Shown in pieces: positions 1-7,772 of a DNA stretch of 31,892 nucleotides. The notes beneath the pieces are model-generated. The model did no database searches. It was not told the origin of the DNA and saw only the letters and a program-made list of their open reading frames with translations. The stretch comes from Rhodococcus rhodnii (lineage in GTDB: Bacteria > Actinomycetota > Actinomycetes > Mycobacteriales > Pseudonocardiaceae): contig JOAA01000058.1 of the NCBI GenBank assembly GCA_000720375.1, forward strand, positions 1 through 31,892, written 5' to 3'. Made by a program: the position numbers and the translations under genes. Each line of letters starts with the position of its first letter. Within the stretch, counting starts at the first letter, position 1.

Positions 1-300
1 GCCCGAGCGATCGTGGAGTCCACGCTGACATCCCAGGTGATATGCCCGGCCGCGTCGGCCAGTGCCTGCAGCGTAATCAGCATCCGTTGCCAGGCACCCC
101 GTCCGCTGCCAGCGCCGAAACAGCCCATAGGCAGCTGCTCACGATCCGTACATCGTCGGCATGTCACGCCACGGTGCACCGGTGCGCACCCGCCATCGGA
201 TCCCGTCAATCAACTGTCGTTTGCTCCCCAACGACGGCCGGCCTGACCGCGACGGCTGGGGCAATAACGGCTCCAACAGTGCCAACTCAGCTCAGGCAAT
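1..300 (-). pseudogene. IS5-family transposase remnant (decayed, cut by window edge)
   Basis: Read on the minus strand, this stretch encodes the N-terminal part of an IS5-type transposase: a L-L-E-P-L-L-P segment, then K-R-Q-L-I-D-G-I-R-W-R-V-R-T-G-A-P-W-R-D, then L-F-R-R-W-Q-R, and in another frame W-D-V-S-V-D-S-T-I-A-R, the region of the first catalytic Asp of the DDE family. The frame is broken by a TGA at 139-141, where the family has Trp, by a frameshift near 100 that separates the W-Q-R segment from the D-V-S-V-D segment, and by another TGA at 292-294. It therefore cannot make a working transposase. The C-terminal part lies outside the window. The family call rests on remembered motifs and no terminal inverted repeats were found. 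Confidence 0.7.
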
Positions 301-323
301 CGCACTCGACTTCGATACAGGCC

Positions 324-671
324 CTAAGCCACGGCGAGAAACAGCGTGGCGCCTGCCAATGCCAGGCAGGCGCCCGGATAAACAATGTTGTGGTACACGC
401 GAGTCTTGAGGTGAATGCCGACGGCACCGACGAAGAACAGCACGAGGCCGACCGCGGCCGCGATACCGAGGAAGTCGAATCCGGCGAGTCCGGCGGCGAG
501 TCCCATGGCTCCGGCGAGTTTGAGCAGGCCGAGCGGGAACACCCACGATTGCGGCACGCCGAGTTCGGCCGAGTTGGCCAGCACGAATTTCGCCCGGGCG
601 AAGTCCGCGATCGCGGCTAATGCGTTCACCGCGATCGTGGCGACGGCGACGATGACGTAAGCGGTCGACAT
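324..671 (-). CDS. DoxX-like small integral membrane protein
   Basis: The predicted 115-residue protein is almost entirely hydrophobic, with about four membrane helices separated by short charged turns, as in the DoxX/DoxX-like family of actinobacteria. The F-A-R-A-K-F-V-L-A-N-S-A-E-L-G-V-P segment after helix 1 is typical of the DoxX_2-like subgroup. Physiological roles in this family are mostly unknown; some members are tied to thiol or redox stress. The ATG at 671-669 shares one base with the stop codon of the upstream gene (TGATG), so the two are translationally coupled and form a two-gene operon. An open frame continues upstream to 1016, but that extension overlaps the neighbouring gene and is not membrane-like, so the shorter start is preferred. 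Confidence 0.75.
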   Translation of the reverse strand: MSTAYVIVAVATIAVNALAAIADFARAKFVLANSAELGVPQSWVFPLGLLKLAGAMGLAAGLAGFDFLGIAAAVGLVLFFVGAVGIHLKTRVYHNIVYPGACLALAGATLFLAVA

Positions 672-967
672 CAGAACATCCGGTAGGCGCCGAGGATCTC
701 GAACGGCTCGGGCGAAGGCGCGGGGCCAACCGCGAGTTTGGCCACCGTGGCCTGCAGGCTCCGAGCCGCTTCGATACCGGGCAGCGGGTTCTCGACGCCG
801 TCGGCCACCTCCAGCAGCGCCACGAACTGTTCGCCGCTGCGCAGATAGGCGTACCGGATGCCTTGCGGCTGTTCGGCTTCCACGGCGTCGAAGGCGGCGT
901 GGACCGCCTCGGTCACCGAAGAAACCTCCTCGGAAGGGACGGTGTATCGAATCATCAGAAGTGCCAT
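671..967 (-). CDS. small dimeric alpha-beta barrel-like protein, unknown function
   Basis: This 98-residue cytoplasmic protein starts M-A-L-L-M-I-R-Y-T-V and has a beta-alpha-beta pattern resembling the antibiotic-biosynthesis-monooxygenase (ABM)-like fold: a first strand, a helix rich in E-A-V-H-A-A-F, a strand Y-A-Y-L-R, a strand F-V-A-L-L-E-V, and a closing helix. No catalytic residues can be assigned. It is the first gene of an operon with the DoxX-like gene and is divergent from the LysR regulator starting 60 bp away. The arrangement suggests a small stress- or substrate-responsive unit under LysR control, which is inference. The fold assignment is tentative. Confidence 0.65.
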   Translation of the reverse strand: MALLMIRYTVPSEEVSSVTEAVHAAFDAVEAEQPQGIRYAYLRSGEQFVALLEVADGVENPLPGIEAARSLQATVAKLAVGPAPSPEPFEILGAYRMF

Positions 968-1027
968 GCCTCAACCGTGGTCCGGCTTTCGGCTTGCGTC
1001 TAATACACGCATCCATAACCTGATGGA

Positions 1028-1930
1028 ATGGATGTGGACACCCGGTTGCTGCGCTACTTCGCCACGGTCGCCGAGGAGGGCAACCTGACCAGGGCCGCGG
1101 AACGACTCTTCGTGTCCCAGCCCGCCCTGACCAAGCAGGTCAAACAGTTGGAGAACCTCCTTGGCGTGCAGCTGTTCACGCGTTCCCGTGCCGGAATGGC
1201 CCTCACCGAACCGGGTAGGACGTTGGCCCAACAGGTCCCTCAGCTGCTGAAAGACTGGGACCGAGTGTTGCGGGACACCAAAGGCTCGGCCAGCCGCGCA
1301 GCGAAGGTCCTCAGGGTCGGATTCCTTGCCAGCGCGGCAAACGAGGCCACGCCGAAAATCATCGCCGCCTTCGCCGAACGACGCCCGGGCTGGCGCGTGG
1401 AGATGCGCCAGGCCACATGGTCAAACCCCAGCGCAGGCCTGGACGACGGCGACGTCGACGCGGCCCTGCTCCGGATTCCGTTCCCCGGTCAGGAAAAATG
1501 GCACGTGAAAGTCCTGCTCACCGAACCCCGATGGATAGTGCTGCCATCGGCGCATCCACTCGCGACACAAGACCGAATCGCCTTCCGAGACCTCTGGGAC
1601 GACCCATTTGTAGCCGCACCAGCGGAAACAGGCTGGTGGCGAGACTACTGGCTGGCCACCGATGAACGAGAAGGCCACGAACCCCACATCGGCGCGGTGA
1701 CCGAAACCCCGGACGATTGGCTGAGCGCCATCGCCAACGGCTACGGCGTCGCACTCGCCCCCGAATCCGCAGCCCGCTTCTACGCCCGCCCAGGCGTGAC
1801 ATACCGCCCGCTCACCGGCGTCTCACCAACCCAAGTCGCCGTCGCATGGGCCGACGAGGCCAACCCAGTCATCCGCGACTTCGTCCAGTGCTGCCTAGCC
1901 GCATTCGGCCCGGACGGACATCAGGCATGA
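1028..1930 (+). CDS. LysR-family transcriptional regulator
   Basis: The 300-residue protein has the family length and architecture. An N-terminal winged helix-turn-helix (about residues 5-62) contains L-R-Y-F-A-T-V-A-E-E-G-N-L-T-R-A-A-E-R-L and V-S-Q-P-A-L-T-K-Q-V-K-Q-L-E, and is followed by a linker helix and a two-lobed substrate-binding domain (about 90-295). The ATG at 1028 gives the canonical M-D-V-D-x-R-L-L-R-Y-F start. It is transcribed away from the DoxX-like operon with only 60 bp between the start codons. LysR regulators commonly control a divergent neighbour and themselves from such a gap, so the DoxX pair is the likely target. The ligand cannot be predicted. Immediately downstream lie degenerate copies of the end of this gene. 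Confidence 0.9.
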   Translation: MDVDTRLLRYFATVAEEGNLTRAAERLFVSQPALTKQVKQLENLLGVQLFTRSRAGMALTEPGRTLAQQVPQLLKDWDRVLRDTKGSASRAAKVLRVGFLASAANEATPKIIAAFAERRPGWRVEMRQATWSNPSAGLDDGDVDAALLRIPFPGQEKWHVKVLLTEPRWIVLPSAHPLATQDRIAFRDLWDDPFVAAPAETGWWRDYWLATDEREGHEPHIGAVTETPDDWLSAIANGYGVALAPESAARFYARPGVTYRPLTGVSPTQVAVAWADEANPVIRDFVQCCLAAFGPDGHQA

Positions 1931-2064
1931 CGTGTTCGGCGACCCAGGTGGGCGGACAAGGACAATCCGGCCACCGGTGTTTCGCCGACCCAGGTATGAC
2001 ATGGGCTGGCAAGGTAACCCGCTCGTCCACAACCCCTCATCCGCGACTTCCTCACAGCTACCTA
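1931..2064 (+). pseudogene. relic of a second LysR C-terminus
   Basis: After the LysR stop codon the sequence still resembles the last 30 codons of that gene. From 1973 it reads T-G-V-S-P-T-Q-V, identical to the protein segment just upstream. It is then interrupted by in-frame TGA and TAA codons, with a W-A fragment in another frame, and from 2033 reads P-L-I-R-D-F-L before a TAA, matching P-V-I-R-D-F-V in the intact gene. A further partial echo (TTCGGCGACCCAGGT) sits at about 1934. The simplest explanation is erosion of a tandem paralogue or of a partial duplication of the regulator. The stretch has no intact reading frame of its own. Confidence 0.5.
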
Positions 2065-2694
2065 AGCTCGCTTGACCCCGAGGGTCATCAAACGCGACAC
2101 GTAAGCCGCGAGCTCCGCCGGTGTCCACGGTTGCTTTTCCACGATCAGCATCCGGCCGCAGCTCTCGCAGATCGAAGCGAGCAGTTCCGCCAGCACCGGA
2201 GCCTTGCGTTCGGTGTCCTCGACCTTGATGGTGGCCAGGTACATCACAACCAGGTCCCGAAGCCTCCCCAGGATCGTCTCCCGCGCAGCCCGAACTCGCT
2301 TGGCCACAGGGGAATCGGAGGTTCGGGACGACTCGAACACCACTCGCCACGAGTCCGGAGCCTCGGTCGCCGCGATCAGAAAAGCCTCAAGGCCTTGGCC
2401 GATCAGGGCTTCCAGGTTCTCGAAGTCCGGCATCTTCGGCAATGCCGCGATCACCGCGTCGAAGAGTCGTTTCTCCTCCCTGCCGAGCAGGGCGAGCAAT
2501 AACTCGTCACGGTTGCGGAAGCATTCGTACACCACCGGTTTGGTGACTCCGGCGGCGTCCGCGACCGCTTGCATCGAAGTTCCGCGATAGCCGTGTGCCA
2601 GGTAGACCTGCAGCGCCGAGTCAAGAATGAGGGGCCGTCGTTTTTCTGGGCCCAAATGCGCCGCCCGCCGGCGGACCGCCCTGTCTTGCGCCAC
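2062..2694 (-). CDS. TetR/AcrR-family transcriptional regulator
   Basis: The 210-residue protein has an N-terminal TetR helix-turn-helix (about residues 20-66): I-L-D-S-A-L-Q-V-Y-L-A-H-G-Y-R-G-T-S-M-Q-A-V-A-D-A-A-G-V followed by T-K-P-V-V-Y-E-C-F. The rest is an all-helical ligand-binding and dimerisation domain. Its ligand and target cannot be told from sequence. The upstream gap to the MarR stop codon is only about 55 bp and both genes point left, so it could be co-transcribed with MarR or have a promoter in that gap. Its 3' end meets the LysR relic convergently. ATG 2694 gives a normal N-terminus. Confidence 0.85.
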   Translation of the reverse strand: MAQDRAVRRRAAHLGPEKRRPLILDSALQVYLAHGYRGTSMQAVADAAGVTKPVVYECFRNRDELLLALLGREEKRLFDAVIAALPKMPDFENLEALIGQGLEAFLIAATEAPDSWRVVFESSRTSDSPVAKRVRAARETILGRLRDLVVMYLATIKVEDTERKAPVLAELLASICESCGRMLIVEKQPWTPAELAAYVSRLMTLGVKRA

Positions 2695-2749
2695 CGAACG
2701 AACTTACAGTATCCCCCGCATGAGTGATGGCATTACCACACCAGTTTGT

Positions 2750-3178
2750 CTAACCGGACAACGCGGCAGTGGCTCTGGCCAGCAAAGATCGCAGAGTTTT
2801 CCGTTCGTCCTCGGTGAACTCGGCGGCGAGTCCACGCTCGACGGCGACCGCGCGTTCATCGGCTTTGTCGAACGCGACCTGTCCTGCCTCGGTCAGCCGC
2901 GTTTCCAACATGTTCCGGTGCCACGGATGCGGCGTGCGCACGATCAGCCCGGCCGATTCCAGGTTCTGCAGGATCGTGGTCATCGTCTGCGGCGTCACCA
3001 GGCACAGCCGGGCGAGCGCCGCGGCTGAGATACCGGGGTTGTCGCTGAGGAACAGCAGCGCCGAGTACTGCGGGACAGTCAGCCCGCTCGGCTTCACGGC
3101 GGCTTGTTTGGCCGCCATGAGCGCGTCCACCGCCACCTTCAGGTCGGCTCCCAGGCGCTCCTTGATCGGCATCCGCAC
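2750..3178 (-). CDS. MarR-family transcriptional regulator
   Basis: The 142-residue winged-helix protein is of normal family length. The core (about residues 35-105) contains L-T-V-P-Q-Y-S-A-L-L-F-L-S, then G-I-S-A-A-A-L-A-R-L-C-L-V-T-P-Q-T-M-T as the helix-turn-helix, and the wing with G-L-I-V-R-T-P-H-P. Helices at both ends make the dimer. An in-frame ATG two codons further in (3172) is a possible alternative start. It is divergent from the secreted SMP-30-like gene, with a perfect palindrome in the 84-bp gap, so it probably represses itself and that gene until a small ligand binds (inference). Confidence 0.88.
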   Translation of the reverse strand: MRMPIKERLGADLKVAVDALMAAKQAAVKPSGLTVPQYSALLFLSDNPGISAAALARLCLVTPQTMTTILQNLESAGLIVRTPHPWHRNMLETRLTEAGQVAFDKADERAVAVERGLAAEFTEDERKTLRSLLARATAALSG

Positions 3179-3214
3179 ATCAACATGCTACGTCTCGGCA
3201 GAGTATTGACCACT

Positions 3215-3228
3215 ATCAGAACTCTGAT
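3215..3228. promoter_or_regulatory. candidate MarR operator (14-bp palindrome)
   Basis: The sequence ATCAGAACTCTGAT is a pair of perfect 6-bp inverted arms around a 2-bp centre. It lies between the divergent starts of the MarR gene (37 bp from its ATG) and the SMP-30-like gene (35 bp from its ATG). Size and placement fit a MarR-dimer site covering both promoters. Binding itself is inferred. Confidence 0.6.
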
Positions 3229-3262
3229 TACTGTTCGAGTCCTAACCAAAGGAAGGGTTCGA

Positions 3263-4144
3263 ATGAAGAGGCTGCTCCTGTTAGTCCTGGCCGGATTGCT
3301 GGCGATCACGGGGACCGCGTCGGCCACGGGGCTGCCGCGCGTGATCAACGGCTCCGGCGACACGCTTCACCCAGAAGGGGTGGCGTGGGATCCGACCAGG
3401 CAGGCGTTCCTGGTCAGCTCGATCGTGCGCAGCACCATTTCCGTTGTCGGGCGGGACGGCAAAGCCCGCACGTTGGTCAGCGACCCGGCGCTGACGCAAC
3501 CACTCGGCGTGCACGTCGATGCCCCGCGCAACCGCATTCTGACCGCGTACAGCCAAGGCCTGGGCATCTTCGAGCTGTCCACCGGTCGCACGCTGCACCT
3601 GGTCAAGTTCGGCAAAGCACCGAACGACCTGGCGATCGACTGGTTCGGCAACGCGTACGTCACCGACCCGCCGGGCGACACGATCTACAAGGTCGACGTG
3701 AACGGCACCGCGACCCCGTTCGTCACGGACAAGCGTTTGGCCGGTGTCGCGTACGGGATGAACGGCGTCGTCTGGCACCCGGCCGGATTCCTGTTGGTCG
3801 TGCACTACGAGAACGGCAAGCTGTTCAAGGTGACCAGGAACACGGTGGCCGAGGTCTCCATCGCCAAGCCGCTCGTCGGCGGTGACGGCCTGGCGTTCGA
3901 ACGCGACGGTTCGCTGGTCGTCGTGACCAACAGGATCGGCGCTCCCGGGGAAGACGCGGTCACTGTGCTGCGGTCGCGGGGCCTCTGGTCAAGTGCCGTA
4001 GTGACCAGGCACACACCGACGCCGATCACCGCGCCCACGACCGCAGCCGTCACGCCATACGGCACATACGTGGTCCACGGCAGGCTGGACTGGCTGTTCA
4101 ACGAGCAGAAGCTGTCCGACGAGTTCTTCCTGAGCAGGATCTAG
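3263..4144 (+). CDS. secreted SMP-30/gluconolactonase-like beta-propeller protein
   Basis: The 293-residue product begins with a clear signal peptide: M-K-R, a Leu-rich core, then T-A-S-A, with cleavage expected near residue 21. The rest is made of repeated beta-propeller blades with motifs such as H-P-E-G-V-A-W-D-P, P-L-G-V-H-V-D-A-P-R-N-R, A-P-N-D-L-A-I-D-W-F-G-N-A-Y-V-T-D and G-D-G-L-A-F-E-R-D-G-S-L-V-V-V. These match the SMP-30/gluconolactonase/LRE-like family, so an exported sugar-lactone hydrolase or a non-catalytic binding propeller is possible. The open frame extends far upstream, but the ATG at 3263 is chosen because GGAAGGG sits 5-11 bases before it and a signal peptide follows at once. 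It is divergent from MarR. Confidence 0.8.
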   Translation: MKRLLLLVLAGLLAITGTASATGLPRVINGSGDTLHPEGVAWDPTRQAFLVSSIVRSTISVVGRDGKARTLVSDPALTQPLGVHVDAPRNRILTAYSQGLGIFELSTGRTLHLVKFGKAPNDLAIDWFGNAYVTDPPGDTIYKVDVNGTATPFVTDKRLAGVAYGMNGVVWHPAGFLLVVHYENGKLFKVTRNTVAEVSIAKPLVGGDGLAFERDGSLVVVTNRIGAPGEDAVTVLRSRGLWSSAVVTRHTPTPITAPTTAAVTPYGTYVVHGRLDWLFNEQKLSDEFFLSRI

Positions 4145-4173
4145 AACGCCCCCGGTAACAAACATGTGCGAGC

Positions 4174-5271
4174 ATGGGCGACGTTATGTCCGGTCAATAC
4201 GCGCCGCGTGCGGAGACGATCGTCGATCTCGACGCCCTGCGGCACAACGTCGCCCTGCTCGCCGAGCGCGCCAAGGTGCCGGTGATGGCTGTCGTGAAGG
4301 CCGATGGGTACGGCCACGGCGCCGTCCCGATCGCCAAGGCAGCGCTTGAGGCGGGAGCAACCTGGCTCGGAGCGTGCTCCGCTGCCGAAGCCGTCACCCT
4401 GCGCCGAGCAGGCATCGAGGCGCCCATCCTGGCGTGGCTGTACGGGCCGGGCGAGGACCTGTCGGACGCCATCGCCGCGGGCGTGGACCTCGGTGTGTCC
4501 AGCATGGACGAGCTGCGCGCGGCCGAAGGCGCGCCGATCCACCTCAAGATCGACACGGGTCTGAACCGCAACGGCTGTTCCCTCGAGGAGTGGCCGGAAC
4601 TCGTGCGAGCCGCCCGTGACCACAACGTCCGGGCGATCTGGTCGCACCTCGCCTCCGCCGATGAGCCCGGTGACCCGTCGATCGACCGGCAGGCCGAGCG
4701 GTTCGAGCGGGCGTACGAGATCGCGGTGGCCGAAGGCCTCAAGCCGATGCGGCACATCTCGAACTCCGCTGCCACGCTGACCCGGCCGGATCTCGCGTAC
4801 GACATGGTCCGCGTCGGGATCGCCATGTACGGACTGAATCCCGTGCCGCAGCAGGAGGATCTGCGGCCGGTGATGACCTTCCGGTCCAGTGTGGCCAGTA
4901 TGAAACGCACGCGCTCCGGCGAAGGCGTGTCCTACGGCCTCACCTGGATCGCCCAGCAGGACACCACCCTCGCGCTCGTGCCAGTTGGCTACGGCGACGG
5001 CGTGCCACGTGGACTGTCCGGCAAGCTCGAGGTCTTCGTTGCCGGGCACCGGCGTCCGGTCGTCGGCCGGGTGTGCATGGACCAGATCGTCGTCGACTGC
5101 GGCGACGACAAGGTGCGCCCCGGCGATGAGGTGATCCTGTTCGGACCCGGCGACCGCGGCGAGCCGACGGCCCGGGAATGGGCCGACAACCTCGGCACCA
5201 TCGACTACGAGATCGTCACCAACATGTACCGGCCCCGGGTGGTTCGCCGCTACGTGGGGGCGCGAGGGTGA
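4174..5271 (+). CDS. alr: alanine racemase
   Basis: The enzyme interconverts L- and D-alanine with pyridoxal phosphate, supplying D-Ala for peptidoglycan. The 365-residue protein is of normal length. The PLP lysine lies in V-V-K-A-D-G-Y-G-H-G-A (K42) and begins the TIM barrel. K-I-D-T-G-L-N-R-N-G is at 125-134, and the second catalytic base, the Tyr of G-V-S-Y-G-L-T-W (about Y254), starts the C-terminal beta domain, which ends with G-R-V-C-M-D-Q. An in-frame ATG at 4186 is an equally good start, with GGGCGA in front of it. It is the first gene of a coupled operon with the hydrolase (GTGA overlap) and tsaE, an order common in actinobacteria. Confidence 0.95.
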   Translation: MGDVMSGQYAPRAETIVDLDALRHNVALLAERAKVPVMAVVKADGYGHGAVPIAKAALEAGATWLGACSAAEAVTLRRAGIEAPILAWLYGPGEDLSDAIAAGVDLGVSSMDELRAAEGAPIHLKIDTGLNRNGCSLEEWPELVRAARDHNVRAIWSHLASADEPGDPSIDRQAERFERAYEIAVAEGLKPMRHISNSAATLTRPDLAYDMVRVGIAMYGLNPVPQQEDLRPVMTFRSSVASMKRTRSGEGVSYGLTWIAQQDTTLALVPVGYGDGVPRGLSGKLEVFVAGHRRPVVGRVCMDQIVVDCGDDKVRPGDEVILFGPGDRGEPTAREWADNLGTIDYEIVTNMYRPRVVRRYVGARG

Positions 5272-6353
5272 ACGGCCGGATCGCAGGACTGATCGGCGGA
5301 GCGGTGGGTGTCGTGGCAACCGGAGCGGCGATAGGTGCTGCCATTTACTCCAAACGCCGCGATATCGAGGATATGTACGCCGATGAGCCCTTGGGGCTCC
5401 TGCCACCGAGCCGTACCAGCACGGTCGCGGCCGACGACGGCGTGCCTTTGTCGGTAGAGGAAGTGGACCCCGATGACGGTGGCACGCCGGAGATAACCGT
5501 CGTGCTGGTGCACGGTTTCGCGTTGAGCCGTAAGTCGTGGCACTTCCAACGCCGGATGTTCGCCGAGCAGACCGATCCGCGCGTCCGGCAGGTCCTCTAC
5601 GACCAGCGCAGCCACGGCAGGTCCGCGAGGGCGAACGAAGAGTCGAGCACGATCGACCAATTGGGCCGGGATCTCGCGGCGGTGTTGCGCGCGATGGTGC
5701 CCAAGGGGCCGATGGTCCTGGTTGGACACTCGATGGGCGCGATGACCATCATCGCGCTGGCGGAACAGGAACCCGACCTGTTCGCCGACCGGGTCCGCGG
5801 TGTGGCGTTGATCGGTACGTCCGCGGGCGAGATCGGCGCGAGCGGCCTGCCCCGCCCGCTTTTGTCCCGTTACAACCCGTTGACCCGCGGCATGGGCACG
5901 CTGGCCGACTGGCAGCCTGGGCTGGTCGAACTGGTCCGGGCCGCCGGTGGCCAGCTGACGCGGCGCGCGGTCCGGCTGATCGCGTTCGGCAGCCGGAGCG
6001 TCAGCCCACGGCTGGTCGACTTCATGATGGAGATGCTCGACGTCACCCCGGTCCGGGTGCTCGCCGACTTCATCGAGACATTGGGCAGTCACAACAGGTA
6101 CAAGGCGTTGGCGGGTCTGCAGCACTGTTATGTGCTTGTGCTGAGCGGTGATCATGACCGGATGACGCCGTACTCGCACGCGGAACGGATCGCCGAGGAG
6201 CTGCCGGACGCGAAGCTGATCCGGCTGCGCGGCGCCGGGCACATGGTGATCCTCGAACAACCCGACCAGGTCAACGCGCACCTGGTCGATCTGGTCAGGC
6301 AGTGCGTCAGTGGTCGTGGCGCTGGACGTAGATGGTGGCGGCGCAGGGCATGA
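5268..6353 (+). CDS. membrane-anchored alpha/beta hydrolase
   Basis: The 361-residue protein starts at GTG 5268, overlapping the alr stop as GTGA. Its first 27 residues form a Gly/Ala/Val-rich membrane helix followed by K-R-R, so it is probably anchored with the catalytic domain on one side of the membrane. The fold signatures are V-L-V-H-G-F-A-L-S (oxyanion region, about 79-87), nucleophile S155 in G-H-S-M-G, the acid at about D295-D297 in S-G-D-H-D-R-M-T, and H325 in G-A-G-H-M-V. A hydrolase of this type between alr and tsaE is a common actinobacterial arrangement. The substrate is unknown; an esterase or lipase-like role is plausible. Confidence 0.88.
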   Translation: MNGRIAGLIGGAVGVVATGAAIGAAIYSKRRDIEDMYADEPLGLLPPSRTSTVAADDGVPLSVEEVDPDDGGTPEITVVLVHGFALSRKSWHFQRRMFAEQTDPRVRQVLYDQRSHGRSARANEESSTIDQLGRDLAAVLRAMVPKGPMVLVGHSMGAMTIIALAEQEPDLFADRVRGVALIGTSAGEIGASGLPRPLLSRYNPLTRGMGTLADWQPGLVELVRAAGGQLTRRAVRLIAFGSRSVSPRLVDFMMEMLDVTPVRVLADFIETLGSHNRYKALAGLQHCYVLVLSGDHDRMTPYSHAERIAEELPDAKLIRLRGAGHMVILEQPDQVNAHLVDLVRQCVSGRGAGRRWWRRRA

Positions 6354-6805
6354 TCTCCCTTCCAACTCCTGAGGACACAGTCGAGTTCGGACAGAAGCTC
6401 GGCAAACTGCTCGGCGCGGGCGACCTGGTGTTGCTCGCCGGCCCGCTGGGCGCCGGGAAAACCGTGCTGGTGCGCGGTATCGCGGCCGGCCTCGGGGTGC
6501 AGGGCCGGGTCAGCTCGCCGACGTTCGTGATCGAGCGGGTGCACAAACCCGCTTCGCCGGACGGTGTTCCGCTGGTGCACGTCGACGCCTACCGGTTGAT
6601 CGGCCATGTCGAGGAGGTCGACGACCTCGACCTCGACTCGGATCTGACGTCCTCGGCCGTGGTGATCGAGTGGGGCGAAGGCCTGGCCGAGCAGCTGGCC
6701 GACGACTATCTGGTGGTACGCCTGGAAAGGCGCCCGGACGACACCCGCATCGCCACCCTCGAACCGCACGGCGGCTGGACTTCCCGGGTCGCGCAGCTCA
6801 CGTGA
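6350..6805 (+). CDS. tsaE: tRNA t6A biosynthesis ATPase TsaE
   Basis: TsaE is the P-loop ATPase of the TsaB-TsaD-TsaE complex that makes threonylcarbamoyladenosine at position 37 of ANN-decoding tRNAs. With the start at 6350 the protein is 151 residues. The Walker A motif is G-P-L-G-A-G-K-T (31-38), followed by the family's S-S-P-T-F-V-I and later D-A-Y-R-L and V-V-I-E-W-G-E-G. This start overlaps the hydrolase stop codon as ATGA, and the protein then begins M-I-S-L-P-T-P-E-D-T as relatives do. An upstream in-frame ATG at 6332 is less likely. Its 3' end overlaps the convergent Lrp-like gene by 8 bp. Its usual downstream partners tsaB-rimI-tsaD are 8.3 kb away. Confidence 0.93.
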   Translation: MISLPTPEDTVEFGQKLGKLLGAGDLVLLAGPLGAGKTVLVRGIAAGLGVQGRVSSPTFVIERVHKPASPDGVPLVHVDAYRLIGHVEEVDDLDLDSDLTSSAVVIEWGEGLAEQLADDYLVVRLERRPDDTRIATLEPHGGWTSRVAQLT

Positions 6806-7772
6806 CGATCGTCGCGCCGCGCTTGACCGTCCGGATCACCGGTGCGGTCTCGATCTGCCTGATCGCGTCGAGCGAGGCGATCTTCGTGGTCAGGTACCGG
6901 TAGAACGTCGGCACGTCACGGCAACACGCGGTCGCACCGATGTTGGCTGTGCCGGTCATCGCCGCGACAAAGACAATCTCCGGGTGCGAGGCGAGGATTT
7001 CGCCGGTGCGCTGGATTTCTGAAGGCGCGACGGACATCCACATCTGGGTCTCGCTCGTCAACCCGATCGCCGCGGAGTTGATGTCCACGTCGAAGTACAC
7101 CGCGCCGCACTCGCGCAGGAAGTCCAGGCGACGCCGGACGCTCGACTCGGACCAGCCGGTCGCCTTGGCCAGTTCCGCGAAGCCCACCCGGCCGTCCAGT
7201 TCGAGAACGGCCAGCATGCGCTGATCGGCTTCGTCCAACGGGACGATCTCGTCCGTTATGGACAGTGGGGGCAGCAGTGCCTCGACTTGGTCCGGTGTGA
7301 GGGCGTCGAGCACTGACGGGTAGACGGCCTCGTCGCCGAGGAACACGTTGAGGATGCTGTGCGCGCTGACGTCGATGACCCGTGGTGTTTTGGGAAGTTG
7401 GTGCAACAACAGGTTGTCCGGCTCCTCAGGGCTGGTCGACTGCGCGACACACGTGATCTCCGTGCCACCCGAGTTCATCTGCACCCAGTACGTCCGTGGC
7501 CTGCGTGCCAGTGCCCTGGCCACGGCGAGCGCGGCACTGGGCTCGACCCGGATCCGGAGGTACCAACGGACTTGCCCGACCCGCCAAGGCGCGGTCTGCC
7601 CGACCACGGTCGCGATCGACTCCGCGCGCAGCCGCCGGTATCGCCGGGCAATGGTCTGGTCCGACACACCCAGCACCTCGGCGATCTTGCTGAACGGCGC
7701 CCGACCGTCCACTTCGAGCGCGTGGATCAATGCCCGGTCGATGTCGTCGATCTCAGCTGACAAGGGTGGCAC
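6798..7772 (-). CDS. two-domain Lrp/AsnC-family regulator (copy 1)
   Basis: The 324-residue protein is about twice the length of a classical Lrp. It has an AsnC-type helix-turn-helix at about residues 9-55 (D-R-A-L-I-H-A-L-E-V-D-G-R-A-P-F and G-V-S-D-Q-T-I-A-R-R-Y-R-R-L), an effector-like alpha-beta domain, then a second helix-turn-helix at about 178-225 (D-Q-R-M-L-A-V-L-E-L-D-G-R-V-G-F with W-S-E-S-S-V-R-R-R-L) and a second alpha-beta domain ending R-T-V-K-R-G-A. It is a close paralogue of the gene just upstream on the same strand, and its GTG start lies 20 bp inside that gene's end. The effector is unknown. Confidence 0.85.
   Translation of the reverse strand: MPPLSAEIDDIDRALIHALEVDGRAPFSKIAEVLGVSDQTIARRYRRLRAESIATVVGQTAPWRVGQVRWYLRIRVEPSAALAVARALARRPRTYWVQMNSGGTEITCVAQSTSPEEPDNLLLHQLPKTPRVIDVSAHSILNVFLGDEAVYPSVLDALTPDQVEALLPPLSITDEIVPLDEADQRMLAVLELDGRVGFAELAKATGWSESSVRRRLDFLRECGAVYFDVDINSAAIGLTSETQMWMSVAPSEIQRTGEILASHPEIVFVAAMTGTANIGATACCRDVPTFYRYLTTKIASLDAIRQIETAPVIRTVKRGATIVT

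Noticed and set aside
42..620. 192-residue open frame on the plus strand
   Set aside because: Lies opposite the transposase relic and the DoxX-like gene; low-complexity, Arg/Glu-rich composition with no family pattern.
4141..5406. 421-residue frame on the minus strand
   Set aside because: Antisense shadow of alr, His/Asp/Arg-rich as expected of high-GC reverse frames.
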